Below, in pieces: positions 32,965-40,579 of a stretch of 64,000 bases of DNA. The notes under the pieces were generated by a model. That model searched no databases. It was not told where the DNA came from and saw nothing but the letters and a program-made list of their open reading frames with translations. The stretch comes from JAAYTY01 sp964569245. Lineage in GTDB: Bacteria; Fermentibacterota; Fermentibacteria; Fermentibacterales; Fermentibacteraceae. The stretch is taken from contig CAZMTK010000001.1 in assembly GCA_964569245.1 (NCBI GenBank), positions 1 through 64,000 on the forward strand. The letters are read 5' to 3'. The position numbers and the translations under genes are program-made. Every line of letters starts with the position of its first letter. Position 1 is the stretch's first letter.

Positions 32965-34178
32965 ACTTCGTCCTGCTGGTCGCCCTGCTCTGTCTCTCGG
33001 CCTTCTTCAGCGGCACCGAGACCGCCTTCTTCTCGCTCAACCCGGTGGAAAGATCCAGACTGGAGAAGCTCCAGGGCGGGCCCGGCGCTCTGAAGCTGCT
33101 CGCAAACCCCGACAGGCTGCTGTCCGCGATACTCGTCGGGAACACCTTCGTGAACGTGATGGCGTCGAGCGTGGGGGCAGCCATCCAGCACAGCCTCCTG
33201 CCTGGCGGAATGGGCCTGGCGACGGGCGTGCTGCTCATGACCCTTGTCCTCCTCGTCTTGGGAGAGATCACTCCGAAGGTCTTCGCCAAGGCCAATGCGG
33301 TCGAGATCAGTCGCAGGATATCGGCGCCGGTCTCGGTCGCGGTCACGATCCTCGGTCCATTCTCTTGGCTCATGGCCAGGATCTCCGACGCTTCGGTCAG
33401 GCTCACCGGAGGCGGCGGGAGGAGCAGGCCGCTCTCGGAGAACGAGATAATCTCCCTCCTGGAGCTGGGGCGCGACGAGGGCGTGCTCGGCACCGAAGCC
33501 AGGGTGACCGTCTCTCTCATCAAGCTCGGCGAGAGCCAGTGCCGAGAGGCCATGATTCCGCGGTCCGACGTCGCGGTGCTCCGGGCCGGGTGGTCGCGCG
33601 AGAGGATGCTCGAGGTCGTGTCCTCCACGGAGTACACGAGGTATCCTCTTCTCGACGGGCCTGGCGACAGGGTGGCCGGTTTCGTCGACTCGAGGGATCT
33701 CCTGGCCCGGAACCTGGAGGCCGTTCCAGTGAGGCACATCTCCTGCTTCCCGGAGAACGCCCCGCTCGATCGCGTGCTGGACGAGCTCCGCGGAAGCACC
33801 GACCCCCTGGGCGCGGTTTTCGACGAGTACGGCGACTGGGCAGGCCTGGTGACGGTGGACGACATCCTGGAGTTCGCGGTGTTCCACTCCCTTTCGGGCT
33901 CGAAGGACCTTCCCGAGGGCGTGACGAGAAGGGGCAGGGGATTCGTCGTACCCGGCAGCCTGAGGCTGGAGATGCTGGAGAAGCTTACAGGGACCGCCCC
34001 TGCGGCGCGCCATGCCGAGACCTGCGCAGGTCTCGTGCAGGAGCTGACCGGGAGGATCCCCAGACCCGGCGAGAACGTGGTCGGATGCGGCCTGAAAATG
34101 ACCGTCCTGGAGTCGTCGGGACCGAGGATCGCCCTGATCCACGTTGAGAACGCGGCGGGGAGCGAGGAGGAGCCATGA
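32961..34178 (+). CDS. CNNM/CorC-type transporter-associated membrane protein (CTG start)
   Basis: A 405-residue membrane protein of the CNNM (DUF21) family, proposed Mg2+ or Co2+ efflux factors. The N-terminal membrane domain has CLSAFFSGTETAFFSL and VLGEITPKVFAKANA, followed by a CBS pair (~200-315) and a CorC/HlyC C-terminal domain (~320-400). The first transmembrane helix and FFSGTETAFFSL are conserved, yet no ATG, GTG or TTG precedes them. The only candidate is CTG 32961, placed in a CTGA overlap with the NHL gene stop and 6 bases after GGGAGG. GTG 33046 would remove the signature. Confidence 0.85.
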   Translation: MNFVLLVALLCLSAFFSGTETAFFSLNPVERSRLEKLQGGPGALKLLANPDRLLSAILVGNTFVNVMASSVGAAIQHSLLPGGMGLATGVLLMTLVLLVLGEITPKVFAKANAVEISRRISAPVSVAVTILGPFSWLMARISDASVRLTGGGGRSRPLSENEIISLLELGRDEGVLGTEARVTVSLIKLGESQCREAMIPRSDVAVLRAGWSRERMLEVVSSTEYTRYPLLDGPGDRVAGFVDSRDLLARNLEAVPVRHISCFPENAPLDRVLDELRGSTDPLGAVFDEYGDWAGLVTVDDILEFAVFHSLSGSKDLPEGVTRRGRGFVVPGSLRLEMLEKLTGTAPAARHAETCAGLVQELTGRIPRPGENVVGCGLKMTVLESSGPRIALIHVENAAGSEEEP

Positions 34179-35188
34179 CGGTCCTGGTGCCGGCCTTCCT
34201 CGCAGCATGCCTCTTCACCGCTCTCTGCAGCGGGAGCGAGACCGCCTTCATGTCAGCGAGCAGGATAAGGGCGCTGGGCAGGTCGAGGGAGGGGCGCCGG
34301 CTCTCGAGGATGACATCCGACCTCCTCGCGAAGCCGGGCTTGTACCTGACGACAACGCTGGTCGGCACCAATGTCGGGATGGTCCTGGCGACGAATCTCG
34401 CCGAGAGGCTCGCCTCCAGGCTCGCGGGCGGCTGGGCGGAGCCGGTATTCGCCATCGCCACCGCGGCCTTCATACTCGTCTTCGCCGAAGTGATCCCCAA
34501 GAGACTGGCCTTCGAGTGGCGCGACTCGGTCGTGGACTTCGCGGCGCCCTTCGTTCTCGCCGTCAGGACGGCGCTTCTGCCCCTCTGCATGGTAGCCGGG
34601 TGGATTCCGCGGCTGGTTGTGCGGAGCAGGGATGATCCAAGGTACTTCGAGAGCAGGGAGGAGGTCAGGACCTACCTCGCATCCGAGGGGCGGGAGGCGG
34701 GCAGAGAGGCGGAAAGGGTGCTCCAGCTCGGTTCGGTCACTGCTTCCAGCCGCATGAAGCCTCTCGATTCATATCCCGCGGTGGACCTGTCCATGAGCAG
34801 AGGCAGAGTACTGGAGACGGCGCTTGAAGCCGGCGCCAGGTTTCTGCTCGTCTTCGAGCCGGGAAGCAGAGCCCTGCTCGGCTGCGTCAGGACCACGAAG
34901 CTCCTCAGAGCTCCGGCAGCGAGGGATCTCGCCACGCTGACCGAGGGGCTGCCCTACTTCGACAGGAGGGCCGTTCTCGGCAGTGTCCTCTACGAGCTGA
35001 AGCGCGCCGGAGCCCATGCCGGCGTAGTGCTCGGGCCCGACGGCCAGCCCGAGGGCCTGATAGATACGGCCGGCATAGTCGAGGCGATCCTCGGGCCCAG
35101 GGATGCGGCGGGGCGGTCTGTCGCAGGTGCTCTGACATGGAGGAGCGGTGTCGCCGAGTTCGAATCCTCCGGCGCTGATCAGGGCTGA
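34175..35188 (+). CDS. Second CNNM-domain membrane protein with degenerate CBS part
   Basis: A 337-residue paralogue of the upstream gene. The membrane domain keeps TALCSGSETAFMSASRIRAL and VFAEVIPKRLAF. The cytosolic half is shorter, with weak CBS-like pattern and no CorC domain. Paired CNNM genes are common and may form heteromers. It is coupled by ATGA to its paralogue, and its last 41 bases overlap the GGDEF-HEAT gene. Confidence 0.82.
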   Translation: MTVLVPAFLAACLFTALCSGSETAFMSASRIRALGRSREGRRLSRMTSDLLAKPGLYLTTTLVGTNVGMVLATNLAERLASRLAGGWAEPVFAIATAAFILVFAEVIPKRLAFEWRDSVVDFAAPFVLAVRTALLPLCMVAGWIPRLVVRSRDDPRYFESREEVRTYLASEGREAGREAERVLQLGSVTASSRMKPLDSYPAVDLSMSRGRVLETALEAGARFLLVFEPGSRALLGCVRTTKLLRAPAARDLATLTEGLPYFDRRAVLGSVLYELKRAGAHAGVVLGPDGQPEGLIDTAGIVEAILGPRDAAGRSVAGALTWRSGVAEFESSGADQG

Positions 35189-37100
35189 CGAGCCCTGGGA
35201 GCCCTCCCCTGGAAGCCCTTCCGCGCTCGTGTTCGAAGGCTTCGGCTCCCCTTGCGATCTGGGGGAGGACCACAGGAGGCTCCTCGCAGGCGGCATTCCT
35301 TGGATAGCGTATTCCGGGGGCTCCGCCGCAGCTCTCTGGGTGGAGCTCGGCGCATGGGGCCTCGTTCCCCCGGGCACCCCGGTCGAGACCGCGCTGGGGA
35401 TAGCCTCCAGACTGGCCTCGAGAATTGAGTCCTCACGCGGGGCCAGCCCCCTGACCGGGCTGCCGGGAAACGAAGAGATCGCCTCCGTTCTGGAGAGGGA
35501 GGTGGTCGCCGGGTCCGGGACAGCAGCCTACCTGGACATAGCCGATTTCAAGCCTTTCAACGACTACTGCGGCTTCGAAGCCGGCGATGCGGCGATACGC
35601 CTTCTGGCGCTGTGCCTCTCATCCTGTCTTCCCGGCTTCTTCGTGGGTCACGTCGGAGGAGACGACTTCGTGGCCGTTGGCTCGGGAGAGAGGTTCATAT
35701 CGGGTCTCGAGGCGGCCAGGGCGAGATTCCGGCGGGAGGTGCTCTCTCTGTACGGAGAGCGGGACAGGGCTGCAGGGGGTATAGAGGCGCTCGACAGGGA
35801 CGGCGTGTACAGGTCGTTCGGCTTTCTCGACACCTGCTGCGTAACCCTGACCGGCTCAGGCTGCCGGAACGCGGTAGAGCTGGCGGGGAGGGCCGGAGAG
35901 GAGAAGAAGCGCCTGAAGGGTCAGTCGCCCCCTGCCCGCCCCTGGGAGGCGGCGCCCCCTCTCGAGGACATCCCCCGCTGGGCGGCGCGCTCGCTGGAGA
36001 CGGGGCTCCTCTCCGAGGACGACCTCAAGGCGTTCATCGAGGCCTGCGGAGTTTCCAGGAACCCGTCCATGGAGGAGCCGTTGAGGAGGATTCTCGCCGA
36101 CATGTCGCTCGCACCCGGGATTCGAAAGAGCGCCGCGGCGGCGCTGGGCAGGATTGCGGGACCCGCCGGAGCGGAGGCGGTGAGGGAGTCGCTCCTGGAT
36201 CCGAGCCCCCACGTGCGCACCATGGCGGTCGAGGCGCTTCCGCAGACGATGGGGGCCCAGGCCGGGCCTCTTCTCCACGCTGCGGCTGGCGACAGGAGCA
36301 CGTGGGTCAGGAGGGCCGCGCTGAGGGGTCTGGGGGCGGTCGGGGCCGAGGGTGCGGCTGAAAGGCTCTTGGAGGCGGCCTCGTCAGGAGCAGGGGGGAG
36401 GACGGAGCTCGACAGGGAGCGGGAGGCTTCGGCCGCCATGGAGGGCCTTGCCCGGCTCGGATCGAGGGAGGCCGGAGATGCGCTGCTTGCGTCCTGCGAT
36501 CCGGCCATGAGGCGCGATCCGTGGTTCTGGAGGGCGCTGGCCTCGTCCGGCGGCGAGGCCGCGATACTCGAGCTTGCCGCACACGTCCGCCTTCTGGACC
36601 CGCTTGCCTGCTCCGCCCTCGATTCCGTCGATCCTTCGCGCATTTCAGCCGCTGCTCAGCTCGAGGGGGCTTGTACCGCCGTGGTGGACTCAGGGAGGTT
36701 CGTCGAGCCGGCGCTCTCCTGCTTGTCGCGCTTCCCGGGGCAGCCCGGCCGGATTCTGCGATCGAGGATCGGAGACTGGCTCTGCACCCTGGGCGGGAGA
36801 AGCTTCGAAATCCTCGCGGGGCTGATCGAGGCCAGGAGGGTGGATCTCCGGGAGGCCGAGGTCGTCGGCTTCACGAGGCGAATCATGTCGGGCGGGCCGG
36901 TTTCCGCGTCGGCAGCGGCCTCCATCCTGAGGGCTGTGGCCGGATCCGGGAGCGCCAGACCCGGATGGCTCAGGAGACTTCTGAGGCATCCGCGCGTGGA
37001 GATCAGGATGGCAGCTTCGGAGGCCGTTTCCCTGACGCTGAGGAACCTGCTGTCGAAGAGGCGGGAGGGGGGTGCGGAGAGTGATTCCGATAAGGGATGA
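35148..37100 (+). CDS. GGDEF-like/HEAT-repeat fusion protein
   Basis: A 650-residue cytoplasmic protein. Residues ~95-260 look like a GGDEF domain: PLTGLPGNEEIASVL, AYLDIADFKPFNDYCGFEAGD as the substrate/metal region, and HVGGDDF as the signature loop (GGDDF instead of GGDEF). The metal and nucleotide residues are mostly present, so diguanylate cyclase activity is possible. Residues ~285-640 are HEAT-like repeats (DPSPHVRTMAVEALPQ, DRSTWVRRAALRGLG). The GTG start gives a 41-base overlap; GTG 35230 is an alternative. It mirrors the phosphatase at 5315, where a signalling enzyme is also joined to HEAT repeats. Confidence 0.75.
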   Translation: MSPSSNPPALIRADEPWEPSPGSPSALVFEGFGSPCDLGEDHRRLLAGGIPWIAYSGGSAAALWVELGAWGLVPPGTPVETALGIASRLASRIESSRGASPLTGLPGNEEIASVLEREVVAGSGTAAYLDIADFKPFNDYCGFEAGDAAIRLLALCLSSCLPGFFVGHVGGDDFVAVGSGERFISGLEAARARFRREVLSLYGERDRAAGGIEALDRDGVYRSFGFLDTCCVTLTGSGCRNAVELAGRAGEEKKRLKGQSPPARPWEAAPPLEDIPRWAARSLETGLLSEDDLKAFIEACGVSRNPSMEEPLRRILADMSLAPGIRKSAAAALGRIAGPAGAEAVRESLLDPSPHVRTMAVEALPQTMGAQAGPLLHAAAGDRSTWVRRAALRGLGAVGAEGAAERLLEAASSGAGGRTELDREREASAAMEGLARLGSREAGDALLASCDPAMRRDPWFWRALASSGGEAAILELAAHVRLLDPLACSALDSVDPSRISAAAQLEGACTAVVDSGRFVEPALSCLSRFPGQPGRILRSRIGDWLCTLGGRSFEILAGLIEARRVDLREAEVVGFTRRIMSGGPVSASAAASILRAVAGSGSARPGWLRRLLRHPRVEIRMAASEAVSLTLRNLLSKRREGGAESDSDKG

Positions 37101-37791
37101 GAACCCGGTGGGACGCGCACCCGTCGTCACGAGGCTTCTCATAGCCCTTAACATCGCGGTCTTCCTGCTCTCGGCGTCCGGAGGGCTCGAACGTGCGGTG
37201 GAGGGCTTCGGAGCCGTGCCACGCCTCGTCACCGCCGGGCTGGGGCTTGAGGAGCCCCCCGCAGTGAAGACGCCGGCCTGGCACGCAGCAGGCGTCAGGC
37301 AGGCGCCGCCGCGACAGGACGTGCCCCCCCTGTTCACCCTGATCACGTGCATGTTCCTGCATGGAGGCCTGATGCATCTGGCAGGCAACATGTGGTTCCT
37401 GTGGATATTCGGGGACAATGTCGAGGACTGGATGGGCCGCGTCCGCTTCCTGCTCTTCTACCTGGTCTGCGGGCTCTGCTCCTCCGCCGTCCACATCGCC
37501 TCCGATCCGTCCTCGACCATTCCGATGATAGGAGCTTCAGGAGCGATCTCGGGGGTGATGGGCGCCTACATGAGGCTGTTCCCGGGCGCGAGGGTCATCA
37601 CCCTGGTGCCGTTCTTCCTTTACATCCAGTTCGTGCGGATACCCGCAGCGATCTTCCTCGGAGTATGGTTCCTGCTGCAGGTTGTCAGCTCGGGCTCGGG
37701 AGGTGATATAGCGTGGTATGCCCACATTGGGGGATTCGTTGCCGGGCTGATCCTGGCTGGAACGCCGGGGCGCCGGCGCCGGCGCTGGTGA
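37081..37791 (+). CDS. Rhomboid-family intramembrane serine protease
   Basis: A 236-residue polytopic membrane protein. The N-terminus IPIRDENPVGRAPVVT is typical of bacterial rhomboids. FLHGGLMHLAGNMWFLWIFG carries the conserved His/Asn region, GASGAISGVMGAY holds the catalytic Ser, and AHIGGFVAG the catalytic His. About six transmembrane segments are seen. It cleaves membrane proteins within the bilayer; substrates are unknown. GTG 37081 places the family's usual first residues at the start; GTG 37072 lies 9 bases upstream. It overlaps the GGDEF-HEAT gene by 20 bases. Confidence 0.9.
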   Translation: MIPIRDENPVGRAPVVTRLLIALNIAVFLLSASGGLERAVEGFGAVPRLVTAGLGLEEPPAVKTPAWHAAGVRQAPPRQDVPPLFTLITCMFLHGGLMHLAGNMWFLWIFGDNVEDWMGRVRFLLFYLVCGLCSSAVHIASDPSSTIPMIGASGAISGVMGAYMRLFPGARVITLVPFFLYIQFVRIPAAIFLGVWFLLQVVSSGSGGDIAWYAHIGGFVAGLILAGTPGRRRRRW

Positions 37792-37807
37792 AAGACGGAG
37801 GTGAGCT

Positions 37808-38662
37808 GTGAACAGGGAGGATTCCGAGCGTCCCGAGAACGGTGCGAAACCGGCTGGAGACGACGTCGCGGGGCTGGCCTTCGAGGCGGACATGGAGGGG
37901 CAGAACACCATCCTGCGCAGCCTGCCTCTTCCCGTGATGATCACCGAGGCCTCCTCCGGAAGAGTCCTCGAGCTGAACGAGGCGGCACTTGCGCTTTTCG
38001 GGGTGAAGCGACAGGACATACTCGGGAAGACCCCCACGGATGCCGGGGTGGACCTAGTCGTTGACTACTCGTCCGGCAGCAGGGCCAGCCCCCGCGCCTC
38101 CATCGCCGTAGTCAAGGACACCACCGGGGCCCGGGTCTCGTGCCGGCTCTTCTCGACCCATGCGGATGCCGGCGGCAGGCGCGTAGTGATCAGCCTGCTG
38201 CTCGACTCGCAGATGGAATCCGTCGTCAAGGGCAGGCCGACGAGGCAGGAGACCGCCCCTTGCCGCGACGAGGCGAAAGCCCGCCAGTCTCAGACATTCA
38301 CGGGAAAGCCAGTCGTGATGCTCGTGGAACCGGGGGAGGGGGCTAGGGAAGCGGATGCCGGAATGCTGGCCATGCTGGGCTTCGATGTGGTTTCAGGGGC
38401 TTCGATGACCGAGGTGCTCGGAGTGGTCTCTGCAGCGCGGAAGCGTCCGGTGCTTGTCCTGGCCGACCATCCTGCGACAATCCACGACGAACTCACGATG
38501 GTTTCCGGGGTTCTTCCCGGTGTTCCCTTCATACTGCTACACGAGCCGGGACAGGCTCCTCCCGACGGATATGCTCCCGGCCCCATGGCCACCGTCCAGA
38601 AGCCGCTGTCGATCAATGATCTCGCCGACGCCGTCTCCAGGCTGCTGGCCAGGGGCAGGTAG
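37808..38662 (+). CDS. PAS-receiver signalling protein without output domain
   Basis: A 284-residue cytoplasmic protein. Residues ~35-140 form a PAS domain (LPLPVMITEASSGRVLELNEAALALFG). Residues ~165-282 look like a response-regulator receiver: VVMLVEPGEG at the first strand, LVLADHP with a possible phospho-Asp, and VQKPLSINDLADAV with the conserved Lys. The usual acidic pair of the first loop is mostly lost, so phosphorylation is uncertain. GTG start with GGAGGTGA upstream. There is no kinase or DNA-binding part, so it may act through protein contacts. Confidence 0.68.
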   Translation: MNREDSERPENGAKPAGDDVAGLAFEADMEGQNTILRSLPLPVMITEASSGRVLELNEAALALFGVKRQDILGKTPTDAGVDLVVDYSSGSRASPRASIAVVKDTTGARVSCRLFSTHADAGGRRVVISLLLDSQMESVVKGRPTRQETAPCRDEAKARQSQTFTGKPVVMLVEPGEGAREADAGMLAMLGFDVVSGASMTEVLGVVSAARKRPVLVLADHPATIHDELTMVSGVLPGVPFILLHEPGQAPPDGYAPGPMATVQKPLSINDLADAVSRLLARGR

Positions 38663-38939
38663 AGAGGCTGCAGCCAGCACCGGGCGCGAACGAGCCGGAT
38701 TCGGGCTGCTCGCTTCTCTCACAAGCGGAAACCGGCGTGGTGCCCCAGGCCCGACTTGTATCGAACCGGTCGCACCCCGTCGGTTCCGGCACATGCGGAA
38801 CCGACTGCGTCGCCGGCACTGTCCGCGAAGCAGACGTGCGAGAGACCATGACAGGAAATGGATCGTCTTCGGCCCTCTCGTCGTTGCCGGGGCGGAAACG
38901 ACTGCCGTGCTGAGCGTTTCTGTCCGACAGAAACGCTCG
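38663..38939. other. Intergenic region with inverted repeats between convergent units
   Basis: I see no gene here. It contains a perfect 10-bp inverted repeat with a 7-base loop (38779-38788 and 38796-38805) and the tRNA-Leu 3' hairpin (38912-38938). Short open frames here are GC-driven noise. Confidence 0.5.
38912..38938 (-). terminator. Hairpin after tRNA-Leu
   Basis: A perfect 12-bp stem (38912-38923 with 38927-38938) and 3-base loop begins one base after the tRNA CCA on the minus strand. There is no T-tract, so it could be a 3' processing or stop signal. Confidence 0.6.
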
Positions 38940-39025
38940 TGGTGCCGGAGGAGGGACTCGAACCCTCACGCCCTCTCGGACAGCGGATTTTGAGTCCGCC
39001 GCGTCTGCCGTTCCGCCACTCCGGC
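38940..39025 (-). tRNA. tRNA-Leu (anticodon CAA)
   Basis: The minus-strand acceptor GCCGGAG pairs with CTCCGGC, the anticodon arm is GCGGA-CTCAAAA-TCCGC (anticodon CAA), there is a long variable arm typical of Leu, the T-loop is TTCGAGT, and CCA is encoded. Confidence 0.94.
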
Positions 39026-39033
39026 CCTGCGGG

Positions 39034-39063
39034 AATGTACCCGGCTCCGGCGGGCCTGGTCAA
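39034..39063 (-). promoter_or_regulatory. tRNA-Leu promoter
   Basis: On the minus strand, TTGACC (39058-39063) is 18 bases before TACATT (39034-39039), ending 9 bases from the tRNA. Confidence 0.6.
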
Positions 39064-39079
39064 CGCACGTCGCTCCTTC

Positions 39080-39109
39080 TTGACAACTCCGCGGCGTCTT
39101 CCATACTAT
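39080..39109 (+). promoter_or_regulatory. tRNA-Met/tRNA-Val promoter
   Basis: TTGACA (39080-39085, perfect consensus) is 18 bases before TACTAT (39104-39109), 11 bases upstream of tRNA-Met. It is back-to-back with the tRNA-Leu promoter. Confidence 0.65.
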
Positions 39110-39120
39110 GCCTTTTCAAC

Positions 39121-39197
39121 GGGCCCATAGCTCAGTTGGCTAGAGCCACCGGCTCATAACCGGTCGGTCCCTGGTTCGAGTCCAGGTGGGCCCACCA
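39121..39197 (+). tRNA. tRNA-Met (anticodon CAT, elongator type)
   Basis: The acceptor GGGCCCA pairs with TGGGCCC (G1-C72, so not initiator), and the anticodon arm is ACCGG-CTCATAA-CCGGT. CCA is encoded. A CAT anticodon could also be a lysidine-modified tRNA-Ile; the body resembles elongator Met. Confidence 0.88.
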
Positions 39198-39205
39198 GAA
39201 TCGAG

Positions 39206-39282
39206 GGGCGGGTAGCTCAGCTGGCTAGAGCACAAGCTTCACACGTTTGGGGTCGCAGGTTCGAATCCTGTCCCGCCCACCA
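39206..39282 (+). tRNA. tRNA-Val (anticodon CAC)
   Basis: The acceptor GGGCGGG pairs with CCCGCCC, the anticodon arm is CAAGC-TTCACAC-GTTTG (one G-T pair) with anticodon CAC, and CCA is encoded. It lies 8 bases after tRNA-Met, so the two are probably cotranscribed. Confidence 0.93.
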
Positions 39283-39348
39283 CGCATCAGGGGCGTCCAG
39301 TGCGCCGCCGGGGCAGAGTTGACCCCGGGCGGAAATCCGGATCTGCCC

Positions 39349-39380
39349 GCGGGGTGCGCCTCAAGGCGCACCCCGCTTTT
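39349..39380 (+). terminator. Rho-independent terminator of the tRNA-Met/Val unit
   Basis: A 12-bp perfect stem (39349-39360 with 39365-39376), loop TCAA, then TTTT. It ends 21 bases before the next start codon, so it could also act as an attenuator for that gene. Confidence 0.82.
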
Positions 39381-39401
39381 CATTCGAGCCCGAGGAGGAC
39401 G

Positions 39402-40172
39402 ATGGAGCACCCTTTGAAGACCGGCGAGGAGAGCCCCGGCAGCGGAACCGGCGGGCTGAGGATGCTTTTCGAACTCCAGACTCTGGACAGCGCGATAGAC
39501 AGGACCAGGACTGATCTGGCGCGCATCCCGGGCGAGATGGCCATCGCCGACCAGGAGATGTCGTCCGCCAGCGATGAGTACACCGGAGCCGAGAAGAGGC
39601 TCTCTGAGATCAGGGAGGCCCAGGCCGCCTGCGAGAGAGAGCGATCCGAAGCCAAGGCCAGGATGGCGGATTACAAGACCCGGCAGGGCAGTCTCCGAAC
39701 GAACGAGGAATACAGGGCGATGACGGCCCAGATCGAGTTCCTCAAACAGGCCATCGATGCGATCGACATAAGGGTGATCGAACTGATGTATGCAGAGGAC
39801 GATGAGAAGGCCGGTCTGGAGGCTGCGAAGAGAAAACTCGACAGGAGCGTGGAGAGGGTTCAGAGGAAGAAGCAGCTTCTGGAGCAGCGGGCGGAGGAGC
39901 TAGAGAGGGCGCTTCGCGATCTGGAGAGCCGCAGGGCTGCCCTGGTGCCGGATGTCAACATACGGCTGCTCCGCAAGTACGAGCAGCTCCGGGCCTCTGG
40001 AAAGCTCAACGCGGTCGTCCATCTCACTCGAGGGGCCTGCGGGGGCTGTCTGACGCACGTCCCGCCCCAGCATGCGGTCGAGATCGAGACTGGGGCGACA
40101 TACAACTGCCCGATCTGCGGCAGATACGTTGTCGCAGGAGGGGAACCGCAGAACAGGACTGAAGTTGTATAG
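39402..40172 (+). CDS. Coiled-coil zinc-ribbon protein (DUF164/CT398-like)
   Basis: A 256-residue cytoplasmic protein: a long antiparallel coiled coil (residues ~20-190, with heptads rich in Glu, Arg and Ala) followed by a C4 zinc ribbon, ACGGCLTHVPPQ with YNCPICGRYV. This is the CT398/HP0958-type architecture, whose members contact flagellar or secretion factors, or RNA in Helicobacter. GAGGAGGA lies just upstream of ATG 39402. rnpB starts within a few bases of its stop. Confidence 0.85.
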   Translation: MEHPLKTGEESPGSGTGGLRMLFELQTLDSAIDRTRTDLARIPGEMAIADQEMSSASDEYTGAEKRLSEIREAQAACERERSEAKARMADYKTRQGSLRTNEEYRAMTAQIEFLKQAIDAIDIRVIELMYAEDDEKAGLEAAKRKLDRSVERVQRKKQLLEQRAEELERALRDLESRRAALVPDVNIRLLRKYEQLRASGKLNAVVHLTRGACGGCLTHVPPQHAVEIETGATYNCPICGRYVVAGGEPQNRTEVV

Positions 40173-40179
40173 AACAGGA

Positions 40180-40566
40180 GACGGCAGGGCCGGGCGGGCG
40201 GCCGCCCTCGCGAGAGGGAGGAAAGTCCGGGCACCGAAGGGCAGGGCGCCGGGCAACACCCGGCACCGGCAACGGTGAGAGAGTGCCACAGAAAGGAAAC
40301 CGCCGCCCCCTGCGGGACGGCAAGGGTGAAAAGGTGGGGTAAGAGCCCACCGGGCTGCGGGCAACCGCAGCCGCACGGCAAACCTCGCCCGGTGCAAGGC
40401 CAAGTAGGGAGGGAGTTCCGAGAGGAACGGGGGGTTGCCCGCTCCCCCTTACCTCCGGGTCGGCCGCTGGAGGTCCGGGGCGACCCGGATCCTAGATGGA
40501 TGGCCGCCGCCCCGCTCTTTCGCGAGCGGGGTACAGAACCCGGCTTACAGCCCGGCCCTGCCGCCT
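40180..40566 (+). ncRNA. rnpB: RNase P RNA, bacterial type A
   Basis: The catalytic RNA that trims tRNA 5' ends. The conserved core is present: GAGGAAAGTCCGGGC near 40216-40230, CACAGAAA near 40287, an AGATGGATGGCCGC-like segment at about 40493-40507, and ACAGAACCCGGCTTACAG near the 3' end. The P1 helix pairs GGCAGGGCCGGGC (40183-40195) with its complement at 40550-40562. A weak -10 TATAGA at 40168-40173 fits a start near 40180. Ends are estimated to within a few bases. Confidence 0.95.
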
Positions 40567-40579
40567 CCCTGGAGGTGCG

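Noticed and set aside
33046..34178. GTG 33046 as start of the CNNM gene
   Set aside because: It would delete the conserved first helix and the FFSGTETAFFSL motif.
38454..38993. Open frames covering the 38.7-39.0 kb gap
   Set aside because: They run through the tRNA-Leu gene and show no family pattern.
39121..39197. Initiator tRNA-fMet
   Set aside because: Position 1-72 is a G-C pair, not the C-A mismatch expected of initiator tRNA.
40496..40579. In-frame ATGs upstream of recJ
   Set aside because: They fall inside the conserved core of RNase P RNA.
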